From assembly GCA_039881045.1 (NCBI GenBank), contig JAYWVB010000015.1:310001-374000 (forward strand): DNA of 64,000 bases, written 5' to 3'. The notes beneath the pieces were generated by a model. It was not told the origin of the DNA, made no database searches, and worked only from the letters and a program-made list of their open reading frames with translations. This stretch comes from Chaetomium olivaceum. Taxonomy: Eukaryota > Ascomycota > Sordariomycetes > Sordariales > Chaetomiaceae. Below, one piece after another: positions 35,419 to 46,077 of this stretch. Within the stretch, counting starts at the first letter, position 1. Each line of letters begins with the position of its first letter. A program made the translations under genes and the position numbers.

Positions 35419-37039
35419 TTATGCTCCGAATGGGAACCCAGACCCCCTGAAGTTGAACTGAAACTGCTGGCCGCCGCCGCCGCCTCCACCTTGCTGGAAC
35501 ATGAACGGATGGCCTCCGCCGAAGGGGTTGCCGTGGTGTTGCGGCTGCTCGTGCGAGTTGGGGTCGTCGCCGCGGTCGAAGCGCGCGCGCAGCTCCGGGT
35601 TGCTGAGCACCTCGTATGCTTCGTTGATGGACGCCATCTTCTTCTCGGCTTCCTCTTTGGTGAGTCCCTGCTTGGCCGCCTTGTCCGGATGGTGGACCTT
35701 AGATAGCTTGCGGTAGGCCGATTTAATCTGACGCTCGTCGGGCGCGTGCGCAACGTTTAGCACCTTGTAGTAGTCCTTCGTCTTGCTGCGCTTGAGCGCA
35801 ACCTGCGCCTTCTGCATAAGCGGGTTGATGGTGTCCTCCCTGCCTGGGTGGGCTTCGGCAGCCTTGCGGAGAGTGTTGATGCTAGCTTCGAACTCTTCTG
35901 CATCGAGGAGGTGTTTGGCGCGGTACAGTAGGCCGTAAAATGAGTTCTCGTTATGCTCAAAGGACTCTTCGCAATATTCCTTGGCCTTTTTGCTGTTTGA
36001 CTATTGTCAAGGTTAGAGAGACCGTCGAAATGAGTGATAGTGCGGGGCATAAACTTACTTCGTAATAAGCCTGGCAGGCCATTTCAACCAGCCTTGCAAT
36101 TAGAACATTCCCTGCTGCTTTAGGAATTGTGCCCTCCTCCCTCAATAATTGCACCTGATCCTTGACCTCCCGAATCAATCCCTCGCCATCCCCGGATGGA
36201 ACAAGCTGCCGCACCGCCGTCATGTGTTGACTCTTTTCTAGCGCCTTGGTGACCTTCTGTATCACCTTATCCACCAGCTTTTCCGCCTTCAACAGCCGCT
36301 TGCACTGCTTAGAATCGGGATCGGAGTGTAGACACTTCCGGATGGACGCCATGCCGTCCTGCAACTCGCCGAGCGCGTAGAACTGTATAGCCGAGATCTT
36401 GACATGTGGTGCTGTATCGCCGGGCTTCATCTGTAGGATGTGCTGGAGATCGCCGATGCCCCTTTCCATTGCCCCCCGTTCGAATGCGCACCTCGCACGT
36501 AGCTCGCGTAGCGATAATGCGCGGTTCGCTGTCAAGATGGCATCGTCGGCCTGCTTGATGCACTCCTCCCAGTTCTCCGAGTTTGCGGCCGCCTCGGCGA
36601 GCGTTGCCGCCCCCTTGGCCTCCTCAAGGCTTGCGAGCTCCTCCGTCTTCTTCGCCTGCTGGTAGTGTTCCTTCGCCAGGTCCCAGTCGCCGAAGCGAGC
36701 TTTCAGCTTGCCCAGTTGCACGTGCGCGCCCTCAAAACCAGGCTGGAGCGACAGGACCTTTTGGAAGTCGTCGGTGGCTTGTGACGTGCGTCCCAGCGAA
36801 AGGTAAGTGGTAGCGCGCTTGAAGAAGGTCAGGTAGTTCGTCGGGTCCCTCGCAATGGCGGCATCGTAATACACGAGCGCATCGCCGGTTTCACCCTTCG
36901 AGAGGTGGGTTTGCGCCGAGGCTAAGAGCCTGGAAACGGGGGTATCGGCAGGAATGTCGGACGGTGACAGACAAGTCACCAGTGATGGTGCCGATAAAAT
37001 GCTGGCAGCAAGTGCCAGTGTCGAGAGGCGGACCAGCAT
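35419..37039 (-). CDS. DNAJC3: ER-lumenal TPR and DnaJ co-chaperone (DNAJC3/p58IPK-like)
   Basis: A co-chaperone of the ER Hsp70 BiP/Kar2. Two exons: 37039-36059 and 36000-35419 (520 aa, clean frame). I choose the ATG at 37039 because it opens a signal peptide (MLVRLSTLALAASILSAPSL); the frame extends upstream without conservation. TPR repeats fill the first 380 residues (GDALVYYDAAIARDPTNYLTF, LGRTSQATDDFQKVLSLQP, and others). The J domain begins KDYYKVLNVAHAPDERQIKSAY and contains the HPD motif needed to stimulate Hsp70. A Gly/Phe/Gln-rich tail ends FPFGA, with no HDEL- or KDEL-like retention signal. The gene is divergent from GAR1. Confidence 0.93.
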
Positions 37040-37668
37040 TTTGACGGAAGCGAGGAAACAGACAAAGGGGGGATGTCTTTTACGCTTCGTTGACCAAGTG
37101 TGCCAGGTAAGCAATCGAGAAAGGCGATGTTGGTGTTTAAGCGCGACTGCTGGTGCAGGATCGGCTGGGTGAACTACCGCTGGGGACAAAAGGGCAGCCC
37201 CAGGCCGAAAAGAATAATTACTTGTATGCTAAAAAGGTGTTTCTCAAACGTTGGCCCAATGTTGTAGGACACGCTATATAGCTCGGGTCACCCTGAGCAT
37301 CAATAAGGAGCTCGTTCTTTTTGACCACGCTGGACTTTCCAGACTCCATCACAGCAATCTGGCCACTGCTGTTTTTGGCAGCCGTCCGGGTGCCTGAAGA
37401 AAAGGCCACATGAGCGCCACCCCTCACAGTGCATATCACAGTGTTTCTTCGAAAAGCTAAACTGAGTTCCAAGGTGTGGGGTGGAAAGTGGGACCTGCCG
37501 GTCCCGCCTAGCCCGGCAAAAAGGTTTGACCGCTTTTGCTGGGGCCGAAAAAATATTATCGGCCTGGAATCTTGCTGCATACAATCCGGTCCCAATTGAC
37601 GACACAAGCGACAAGCAATCCTCGAAATTCGCCGTCAGCACAACTCCCACGGCGGAAGTCTAGTCGCA
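37040..37668. other. DNAJC3/GAR1 divergent intergenic region
   Basis: About 630 bases between two divergent start codons, presumably both promoters. I looked for an unfolded-protein-response-type site and found none I could defend. Confidence 0.45.
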
Positions 37669-38460
37669 ATGTCATTTAGAGGAGCACCCCGGGGCCGCGG
37701 TGGCGGCGGTTTTGGTGGCGGTGGTTTTGGTGGTGGCCGCGAGGAGGTAAGCCAACATCTTCAATTCGGGGTACACCCGAAGAGAGAACGTATGGAAACT
37801 GACAACGGAAATGCAGGACGTGGTGGTTTCCAGCAGCGTGACATGGGCCCTCCCGCTACCGTTCTCGAGATGGGCAAGTTCATTCACGCCTGCGAGGGCG
37901 AGATGGTGATCGAGTCCACAAACCCCAAGGTTCCGCACTTCAATGCGCCGATATACCTCGAGAACAAGGTGTGACTCTTCGTTCTGACTCATCCTGACCT
38001 CAAATCTGACCAAATACAATAGACGGCAGTCGGCAAGGTCGACGAGGTCCTTGGACCCATCAATCAAGTCTATTTCACCATCAAGCCTTCTGAGGGCATC
38101 CAGGCGACCTCATTCAAGTACGGCGACAAGTTCTACATCGCGGGCGAAAAGCTCCTACCTCTCGAGCGGTTCCTTCCGAAGCCCAAGCCCCCGCCGGGCA
38201 CTGTCAGCAAGGTCAGGAAGCCCAGCCGTGGTGGTGCAGCCCGCGGTGGACGTGGAGCGCCCGGTGGTGGTTTCTCGCGTGGCGGCGGCAGGGGAGGTGG
38301 AAGGGGTGGCTTCGGCGGGTCAAGAGGCGGTGGTGGCTTCGGTGGTGGTGGTTTCGGGGGCGGCTTCGGAGGGGGCCGCGGGGGTGCGCCGCGGGGCGGC
38401 AGAGGTGGTTTCTCGCGGGGTGGTGGTGGCCGGGGAGGCGGTGGTCGGGGCAGGTTCTGA
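37669..38460 (+). CDS. GAR1: H/ACA snoRNP subunit Gar1
   Basis: Gar1 is a core protein of H/ACA particles, which pseudouridylate rRNA in the nucleolus. The start is MSFRGAPRGRGGGGF. The central domain is clear: GPPATVLEMGKFIHACEGEMV, then, after an intron at 37969-38022, VGKVDEVLGPINQVYFTIKP and GDKFYIAGEKLLPLERFLP. Gly/Arg (RGG) arms lie at both ends. A first intron is suggested by a GTAAGC donor at 37747 and a CAG at 37814-37816. Removing those 70 nt breaks frame unless one base is missing at the GAGGAG donor. Reading straight through stays open and gives 245 aa. I cannot decide between a spliced 222-aa form and the read-through form. Confidence 0.93.
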
Positions 38461-39052
38461 TCCATTACACTCATCACCGCGCTCTCCAACTCCGGAAGTG
38501 GGCGTGGGCTCTGTATCACTACGAGGTACTGTGCTCCACCGGGCGGGTATTAGTCTCATTATCGAGCGGAGCCAAAACGTCAGGTTGGGGTTGTCATGGT
38601 GGCTGCTTGGACTGGCTTCACAGGCGTTATTGGCAGGCTTTGGGTTATTTTGCTGTATTTCATGGTAAAACTGGACCAGATCTACGTCGTACATGTCACG
38701 GTGCAGCAGTGCAGAATCGGGTGCAGCTTGGCTGAATCTCAGTGTTCATCCGCCCCATTTTTCTGCTTCCGAACAGGAGTCTGTAAAGAAAGGAGCGGGG
38801 AGCAGATTCGGCGTGGTTTAGTCTCCGGTGCGGGCTAAGACTTCCCACGACCCAGTGAGCTTCGGAGCGACAACCAGGACGCTGCCACTAGACTTTGTTT
38901 CCTGTTCATGACTTAACACACACCGGGCACTAGGCAATGACGGCGCGAGAAAAATGACACTCGGTAGAATAGGTAACTTGATTTATCGGTCGCCAATCCA
39001 GGATATCATGTGAATAAGGCATACAGCAAGCTACCTATGCCAGGACACACGA
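38461..39052. other. Convergent 3' intergenic region
   Basis: Lies between the 3' ends of GAR1 and SLM1. No feature was recognised. Confidence 0.5.
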
Positions 39053-41725
39053 TTACAATCCCGCGTTTGATCCTCTCGGGTACTGACCCGGAATATGGAG
39101 GTGCGAGATCGTCTGAGTGCTATCAGTTCGGACCGTACTACCAGGTCTCGCGGAAGTCACATTGCTGATGATACCGTCATCGCCCGCTTGGGCTGCCACT
39201 TTCTCACTGTCTCGAGACGTCTGCGCTTCCACCTTGTTGCCACTGCGGGAGCCGTTCAGAGCCGTAATGCCTTGGGAGTCGTAGATCTCGCTGCCTCCAC
39301 CATCCATAGTCGACGAGAGTTGTTGATGTGGAAGCGGAAGCGGAATGGGCACTGGCTCGGCCCACGTTTGAGACTCGTATTCTCTGCCGATCGGTGACAC
39401 GTCTTGTTTTGTGGTCTTCGAATGGCCTGGCGTGCTAGCCACCTGCAAACTTCGCCCTTGGGACCCAGTCGTCACCGCTGAGTTGGGAAACTGCACTGGC
39501 CCACCAATAGTAGAGCCATCTATGGCAGTAGGGCGCTGGGAATTACTCGGCTCGGTGCCGCGTGGTTGGCCATGATTCTGGAGGCGTTGTGGGTTTTGCC
39601 CGAGATCACTTCCTGTGGGGGCAGTTGTGATGAACGGGTCATAGTGATTGAGGCTTTCGCCGTATCCGGAGCTTGCGCTAAGAGGTGAAACTGGGACCTG
39701 TAAGCCCCTTTGTGCGTTCACCTGAAGATCGGATGGAAACCGTCCACCAGAGGGGCGTCGCGAGAGGCCGTCTTGTCTTGGCTGTTGGTTAACAGAGGCT
39801 ACGGTAGCTGTGAAGGGTGGTTCCTCGTCATCATCAACGCCATCGCTGCTGACGGACGACCGTTGTGAAGACCGGCTGATGCTCCGGCTATTGGCGCGCA
39901 CAAGATTATTACGCTCCTCAAGCGTTTGCTCCGTCACATATGCTTGATGTCCTCGTACCAAGCCATCATTGTGTCGTGGCTCTCGGCACGAAAGACCCAT
40001 TTGTGGCCACGGTGCATCGTCCCAGTCTGTCGCCCCTTAAGAACAAACTTATTTGATGAACTGCCATCCGCGGAGTGGGATCCTAGTTTCTGGTCGGGGA
40101 GGTAGAGAGACATGAGGGGCGCCTGCGTCTTATCCGCCGATTTGTACTCATGAAGATGAGTAGGAGAGAGGACATACCTGGCCATATTAGCTGTCGAGCA
40201 TACTAGATTTTGAATGTGTGTGGGGACTCACCATCCAGGCGTGTAGCTCTTCAGGTACTTGCTCTTTCGCTCGAGGAGCCCCGCACGTATTTCCTGGCAG
40301 GCATAATGATCGCGGCCGGGATAATGGATGGATTCCGCTGTCCGCATAGGGAGCTCAGGGTTAACGAACCGCTCGTCCCTCTGGATGAATGACTTCCATT
40401 CCATATCCTTGGGCATGGACACCGGCCCGGCGCGGAGCTCCTCGATTGCATTGTAGGCGGCATCCGACTCTCTTTTAAGGATACCAGCGTACGCGTTGTA
40501 CGCCTTTTGGATCTCGCCAACGACAATGGACTCCAGCTCGTTTCCCGAGTTCTCCAAATTCAGATACGCCTACGTACAGATTGCTGTCAGTAACTCCCAT
40601 CTTCAACCACAATCACGTCTCGAAATGTACGTACCTGATGCAAATAGTTCTCCTCGTCAATTTGCCTTTCAAGTTGCCGATCCACGGCGAGCCGTAGGAT
40701 ATAGGGGTCTTGTTTGCCCATGGTTAGAGCAGGATCGAGCTCACTCTGGCCAAGAGCGTCTTGGAGCTGGTTAACAGCCTTGCGTGTGCTGTCCATCTCC
40801 TTGTCAACCGAGTTCTTGAAGTCGCCCGACAAGTTCTTGATCTCTTTAATCTTTTGGTGGAGATCACTCCGCAGCCCAGTGAGCGCCAAGATGACATCCT
40901 CCTCAATTTCCCTGGCCTTGTTGGCCTCGGCAATTGCCTGCTTGTTGTAGTCTCTCAGTATCTGCAATGCATCGTCCAGGCCGCCAGAGGAAAGGAAGCC
41001 AGGTGGGGTGGTAGTGTTGTTCAACACGTTCGCTAATTTAATAAGCGATTTCGCCCGGTGCTCGTAGTGTGTCTGGATTTCCCTAAAGTAGGTAATGAGG
41101 TCTTTGAGTGTCTTCCGCCACGCTACCGGCCACACGTGTCAGCTATATGCACAAGAGAAGAACAGACCGAAGGGACGTGGAAGGCGAACCTTGAAACCGA
41201 TTCGCGAGCACCTCAGTCGGGTTGGCTGCGGTGGGCACTGGGCAGTAGAACGCGCTATGCACCTCGTCCTGATCCGTTGTGGATTGGAGAGCTAGACTCC
41301 TGACGCTCCCGGCTTTCATGCTCCTGCGGCTCCCGCTCCGTTTCAAGCTCCCACTCCTTCGAATCGATGCCTTCTTCTTGAGGGTATTGCCACGGGACAA
41401 AGACGACCCATCCCCAATGACGCCGCCCCCATGTCCATAATAGGATGTAGGCCGCTGCATCCCGCTGTGCCCCTGATCGTCGATAACAGAGCTTCCACGC
41501 TGGCTGGCATCCCACTCCTCGTTAAACCTGGCGGGTCGCATAGAGGCAGAGGCAGTCAGATGGTCGCCATGGTCGCCTTGTAGATTTGCAACGGTATTGG
41601 GGAGAGTTTCGGTACCAGTAGAACCTGACCGGTACGTCTGTTGGGATTGTGGATGCGGGGTAGCTCGTTCGGTCGTGCCCGTTGGCCTGCGGTGTGGAAG
41701 CAATGGCGCCCTTGACCGTCGACAT
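39053..41725 (-). CDS. SLM1: Slm1/Slm2-type PI(4,5)P2-binding TORC2 effector (BAR-like plus PH domain)
   Basis: Slm proteins sit at plasma-membrane eisosomes, bind PI(4,5)P2 and pass stress signals to TORC2. Exons: 41725-41190, 41122-40635, 40569-40232 and 40177-39053. A disordered basic N-terminus (RGNTLKKKASIRRSGSLKRSG) precedes AWRKTLKDLITYFREIQTHYE and a long helical BAR/F-BAR-like region. A PH domain follows (TPGWYVLSPTHLHEYKSAD, MSLYLPDQKLG, HKWVFRAESHDTMMAWYEDI). The last 300 residues are Ser/Gln/Pro-rich. The frame breaks twice: between the start and about 41703 (one extra or two missing bases), and near 39943, where one G would join WYEDIK to AYVTEQTLEER. The product is about 829 aa. 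Confidence 0.87.
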
Positions 41726-42905
41726 GGCCTGGGAATGGGCGATGTGCGGATGGCGTTTAGGTTATGAGTCGCGCTCGCTCGTCTTGAAGTAGAGTATTAG
41801 CTGTCGCGGCACTGGGCGGTATTACACCGTCCTGTCGCATAGGACGTTGTAGGAACACACTGTCTCGTTGATGATAACAGTGGTTCTTCCCCGGCATGCC
41901 GTTGGGATTGCGTTGTGGCGATGTCGTTAGAATTCCCATATGACACACAGAAAGCGGGTTTGGAAGAGAGAAAAATAGTGAAGGAAATATTTGTTAAAGG
42001 GATTCGAAAGCCAGGCGGGCAACGGTGTGTGGTGATGTCGTTGTTGGCGGCTTTGGGGCCGCTTCTTGGCGGACTCTCCGTTTACGGAAAACAACAGGGG
42101 GTCCTAGGTTGCGCTTGGCTGGCAGGAGAGGGCGCTGATGTCAATCTCCACCAAAAGAGAGAGCAAAGAGATATCGATAAGCCTAAACGGGGCAGCGTCC
42201 TGTTCGGAAGCTGCTAAGCTGTGTTATGATAAATGACACGGGTGGGAAGGGGTCAAACCCATATGAAGTGGAAACGTGAATATAAGTCATACCGAGAAAT
42301 CAGCGGTTTCTTAAGGACCTGGGCCAAGCTGCACTGCGGGCGCGATGGCGCCCACGAATGACGTATGACGTGGCCTGGGACCCCTCCCTCCATCCATCCA
42401 CCAAGTCCTCACCATTCAGTACCGGACTCACGTTACCTCAGTATAGTCAGGTAGGACTAGTTAGTAAAACTTGGCGCGAGAGTTGCATCATTTATAGTGT
42501 CGAACGTGGCTGTGTCGCTGTGCTTCCTCAGTGGCCAGTCCTTCCTTGAGTAAACCGCTCGTCGTTGGCATATCAACAGAGAGATGTAACCCCCGTGTGA
42601 GGTATACGGTGCAGAGCGGCAGTGGAACTAAGTCTACACTACACGGAACCGACGACCTGGAGGAAGATTTGTTGACAAGGCCTACTCTACAGCAAGTAGC
42701 CTGCAATAAACAGCTGATGCTATTGAGATTGCACATATATATATATATATATATACGTCTGATGATTCATAAACCAGAACAAAAAGAAATACCGAAATGA
42801 TTAATAGTCTAAGAACATCCGTACCCGATTCACGGCCAATTCCTGCAACCGGTGCCTACTTTACCTTATCAACCTCCCGTGTCCCCAGGTGCATATCTTC
42901 TCATG
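41726..42905. other. Intergenic, 1.2 kb, with AT microsatellite
   Basis: Lies upstream of SLM1 and downstream of the secreted-protein gene. It contains an (AT)10 tract at 42735-42755; nothing else was recognised. Confidence 0.5.
42735..42755. repeat. (AT)n microsatellite
   Basis: Ten AT units plus one A form an uninterrupted 21-base dinucleotide run in intergenic DNA. Confidence 0.95.
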
Positions 42906-44264
42906 CTATGAATCGCCGCCGGCGTGAGAGACGTGCGAGACGATCTGTCCGCCTTTTCCCTCTCCCTGCTCCCGGGTTTCTGAAGGGTCCGCAGGCGAGT
43001 CTGTTTCGGAGACGGTCTCTGAGGCCGCAGGAGTCGAAGCGGCTTCAGGGTCCGTTCTGCCGCCTTTTCCTTTGCCGCGGCCACCCCCATTGCCCTCGTC
43101 TTCGTCGTCCTCGTTGCCCGTATTGCCCTTGCCCTTGCCCTTGCCCTTGCCACCATTATTCCCTCCGCCATCATTCCCTCCATCGCCGTTGTCATTTCCA
43201 CCCCCGTTGCCACCGCCGTTGTTGCCACCACCGTTGTTACCACCACCATTGTTTCCTCCCCCGTTACCACCACCGTTGTTACCACCACCATTGTTTCCCC
43301 CGCCCGCCGTTACCACCGCCGTTGTTTCCTCCTCCACCCTTGTTCTTTCCTATGTTACCCTCAGAATCTTCTCCGCCCTCTTCGTCACCCCCGTCGTTAC
43401 CGCCGGGGTTGGGAGCACCAGGACCGAGCGCCACAGCCTCGGCAATTTGATCCTTCGCAGCACAACCCATTTTCACCATCGCTGGCCGCAGGATTGATAG
43501 TGTCAACATTACCAGAAACGGTGAACCTGACACAGTCGTCCTGGGATCCTCGCTGAGCCACAGGCATAATGACAGGCTGGTGGTTTGCCGCCGAGGTTAG
43601 AGTGCATAATCGATAATTCCCCGCTGGTAGGCCGCCGGTCACGGCCGCTGTGAGCTTTCCCTGTCCGTCACCGGCATCGTTTATGCCTTTGAAGAAGGCA
43701 AATTCGGTTGGATCCAGGGGCTGAGTCGGGTTCAGGTTCGCACCCGTGTCCTGCACTGTGACGTGAAGATGGCCGACGACGTTACCACCTTCTAATTGCT
43801 GTGGTGCAGCGTAGTAGGTTGCCGCGGCATTAGTGAAGGAGCCAGCTTCCAAGTTCAACGTCTGGACCTCGATATCAAAATCCTGACCGGATTCGATGTC
43901 GTCGCCGTTCTGCGGGCTTGTGATCACTACGGAGATCATGTTGTTGGTGGAAGGAATCTGGCCCATCACTACCAAGCAATTAGCAGTCTCGCCATCCAAA
44001 TGCTCAGTGTCACTTACCAATCCCATTACACGAACCCTCCGTAATCTGTAGGCCATTGGTGAGCGTTTGTCCCTTGCAAAAGTTGATAAAATTGTTTTCC
44101 GAAGTCAACGATGGCGCCTGGTCCGCATTGGCGCCCAGGGAGCCTGAACCGTCTGTGAAGGATCCAGCCTGGATAACATCCGGGTCTAGCGTAGGTGCTT
44201 GGTTATTGCCCTGTGCCCGCACAAAGGCCAGGTGACACAGGAAAAGAAAACTCCCAGTCCTCAT
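42906..44264 (-). CDS. Secreted fungal protein with Gly/Asn-repeat tail, function unknown
   Basis: I do not know a function. I choose the ATG at 44264 because it opens a signal peptide (MRTGSFLFLCHLAFVRAQG); the frame extends upstream without support. An intron at 43969-44017 joins SCNGI to VMGQIPSTNN. The mature N-terminal part resembles a family of fungal cell-surface proteins: FINFCKGQTLTNGLQITEGSC, VVITSPQNGDDIESGQDFDI, GSFTNAAATYYAAPQQL and VVGHLHVTVQ. Four cysteines are visible. The tail is low complexity: GNDGGDEEGGED, many GGGNNGGG units, a KGKGKGKG run and an acidic/Ser-Thr end. The frame changes near 43475 and 43305, inside or next to the repeats, so the exact tail length is uncertain. 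Confidence 0.7.
43185..43330 (-). repeat. In-gene tandem repeat coding (GGGNN)n
   Basis: On the plus strand this reads as repeated CCACCGTTGTTACCACCACC-like units. On the coding strand it gives Gly-Gly-Gly-Asn-Asn repeats in the secreted protein. Confidence 0.85.
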
Positions 44265-46077
44265 AGTGCAGCACGGCTTGAAAGCCTTGAGCTGCTTTCC
44301 TGCTCGGCAGCAGGCGAGCGTCGTAAGCTTTCGGGCTGGAAGGAGAGCCACGCACAGCGCGGTGACCCCTAAATTAAAAAACTGAAAACTAGAAAGGTTT
44401 TGTTGTACGGGGGAGTAAAAGCAGGGGGGAAGAGCAAAGAACGACTGGGGGTAAAGAACGGATGATTGCACAGCTAGCTCTTGAGCATGGGGTGTTATAT
44501 TGATTGCCATGTTGGGTTCGATTTTTTACATGAGGCCTTAGTTTACTTGCATCCAGCTGAGGCATCGTAACCCTCGAAACGCTGATCGAGAAGGGTGTCG
44601 TCGCAGAGCGCGAGCTGATGCATGGACGATCTCACTCCCCCTTTCGCCAGGGAAAGGGGCGAGGAGCGGGGCTAAAGGGAGAGAATATGGCCATTATCTA
44701 CATCCGAAAGATCAGACGGATATCAGATATCCGGGTTTGCGTAGGAAGTGCACGTACAAGAAGCCAGTACGGCACAGCGTCCGTCGCGGCCACCTGGTCG
44801 AAGCCTGAAAATGGGGCCAGAAATAGCCTCAGATTCGTGTCGATAACACACCATACGGGCCACCTCGGCCCGGCCCCGGAACGAGCGTAACATGCCCCAC
44901 CAAGCCCGGCCGCTCACGGAGCTGGTGATCGGGGAGGATGGTAGCCGAAGAGAGCAGATTGGGGGTTAGATGAACGATGCCCGCAGGACTGAACGGGGCA
45001 CGGGGGGCGATAATGAAATGTTACAATTTTTGTTGACTCATTTGTTGAACCTAGGCTGGTGGCATTGGCAGGTACGAGCATCGGCCGCGGTGTCGGTGGA
45101 GACCGGTGCGGCCTGGGTAGAGAGACCGTGAGGTTTCGACCGAATTGCTGAGCCGATGTTGAGATCGGGTGGAACTGAAACAGACTTGGAGGGAACGTGG
45201 CAGGAATAAGATAGGCCTATACAGGTATGTACGAAATAGGTAACGTAGAAACAATGCAAGCCTACCCTTACAGGTATGTACCGAATAGGTAACTGAGCAA
45301 CGAGGTAGGCCTTTACAGGTATATACGAAATAGGTAACCATCGACCTCCGCAACGACCGACTACGGATATGGGATGTTCCTGGCAGGGGGCTTTATACCA
45401 TGTCAGATCGCCCGGGTACTCGGCCTAGTCGAACATGGACGACGGCCGCTAGTTATTTACCTCGTTCATCGGAACTTTTCGGTTATATACACGGTCGGTC
45501 GAGACTAATGGGGAGTTTGCGGGGACTTTTTCCAGGTGCTGTCAACTGACGACGCTAGAAGAAAAACAACCCGGTGCTCCAATCGTCAGTTCCTGCAGGA
45601 CTTTTTCATTAACTACCTAACGTGGAATGTAAGCATGCATAGTAGGTTTGCCCGGAGAACCCGGAGAGCCCGGATGGAGGTTTGGATGTGCGCGCGGCTC
45701 TCGCCGTTTCGGGACGACGAGGTCGGCGGCATGGGGTTGACGAAGGGAGTGTGCTGCCGCGAGCCTGCAGGTTGCATGCACCTTCGGACCCCGATAATGG
45801 ACGTTGCTGGGCTCGGGGTCCCCAACTCGGGGTAAGTGGACACTAAGCGAGAAACTGCCCGGTGTTCCTGGTTAAGCGAAAGCTAGTTTCGCTCGCCCAT
45901 CTGCCTTTCCTCACCTTTTTAAAGGAGGTGCCCCTAATCCTCTTAGCACCAGACAATCGACATCTTTTTTATTAATCACCTTTGTTTGTCCGAAGCTTTT
46001 CGCTTTAGTCAAAATTACACAGTACGCCCGAGACCGATTACCAATTCCTAGTCCCTATTTCGCGTTGCACCTCAACA
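44265..46077. other. Intergenic, 1.8 kb, with a three-copy tandem repeat
   Basis: Divergent region between the secreted-protein gene and EMG1. It carries the tandem repeat at 45211-45340. No gene or tRNA was recognised. Confidence 0.5.
45211..45340. repeat. Three diverged tandem copies of a 45-49 bp unit
   Basis: The core ACAGGTATGTACGAAATAGG, followed by TAAC, starts at 45221, 45270 and 45315. Each copy is preceded by a CCTA/CCTT-rich stretch. The copies differ at a few positions and spacing is 49 and 45 bases. Confidence 0.85.

Noticed and set aside
38133..38519. Minus-strand proline-rich frame
   Set aside because: It is a shadow of the GAR1 C-terminal RGG arm.
42797..43497. Plus-strand frames coding Pro/Leu/Pro/Ser repeats
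   Set aside because: They are the reverse complement of the Gly/Asn repeats in the secreted-protein gene.
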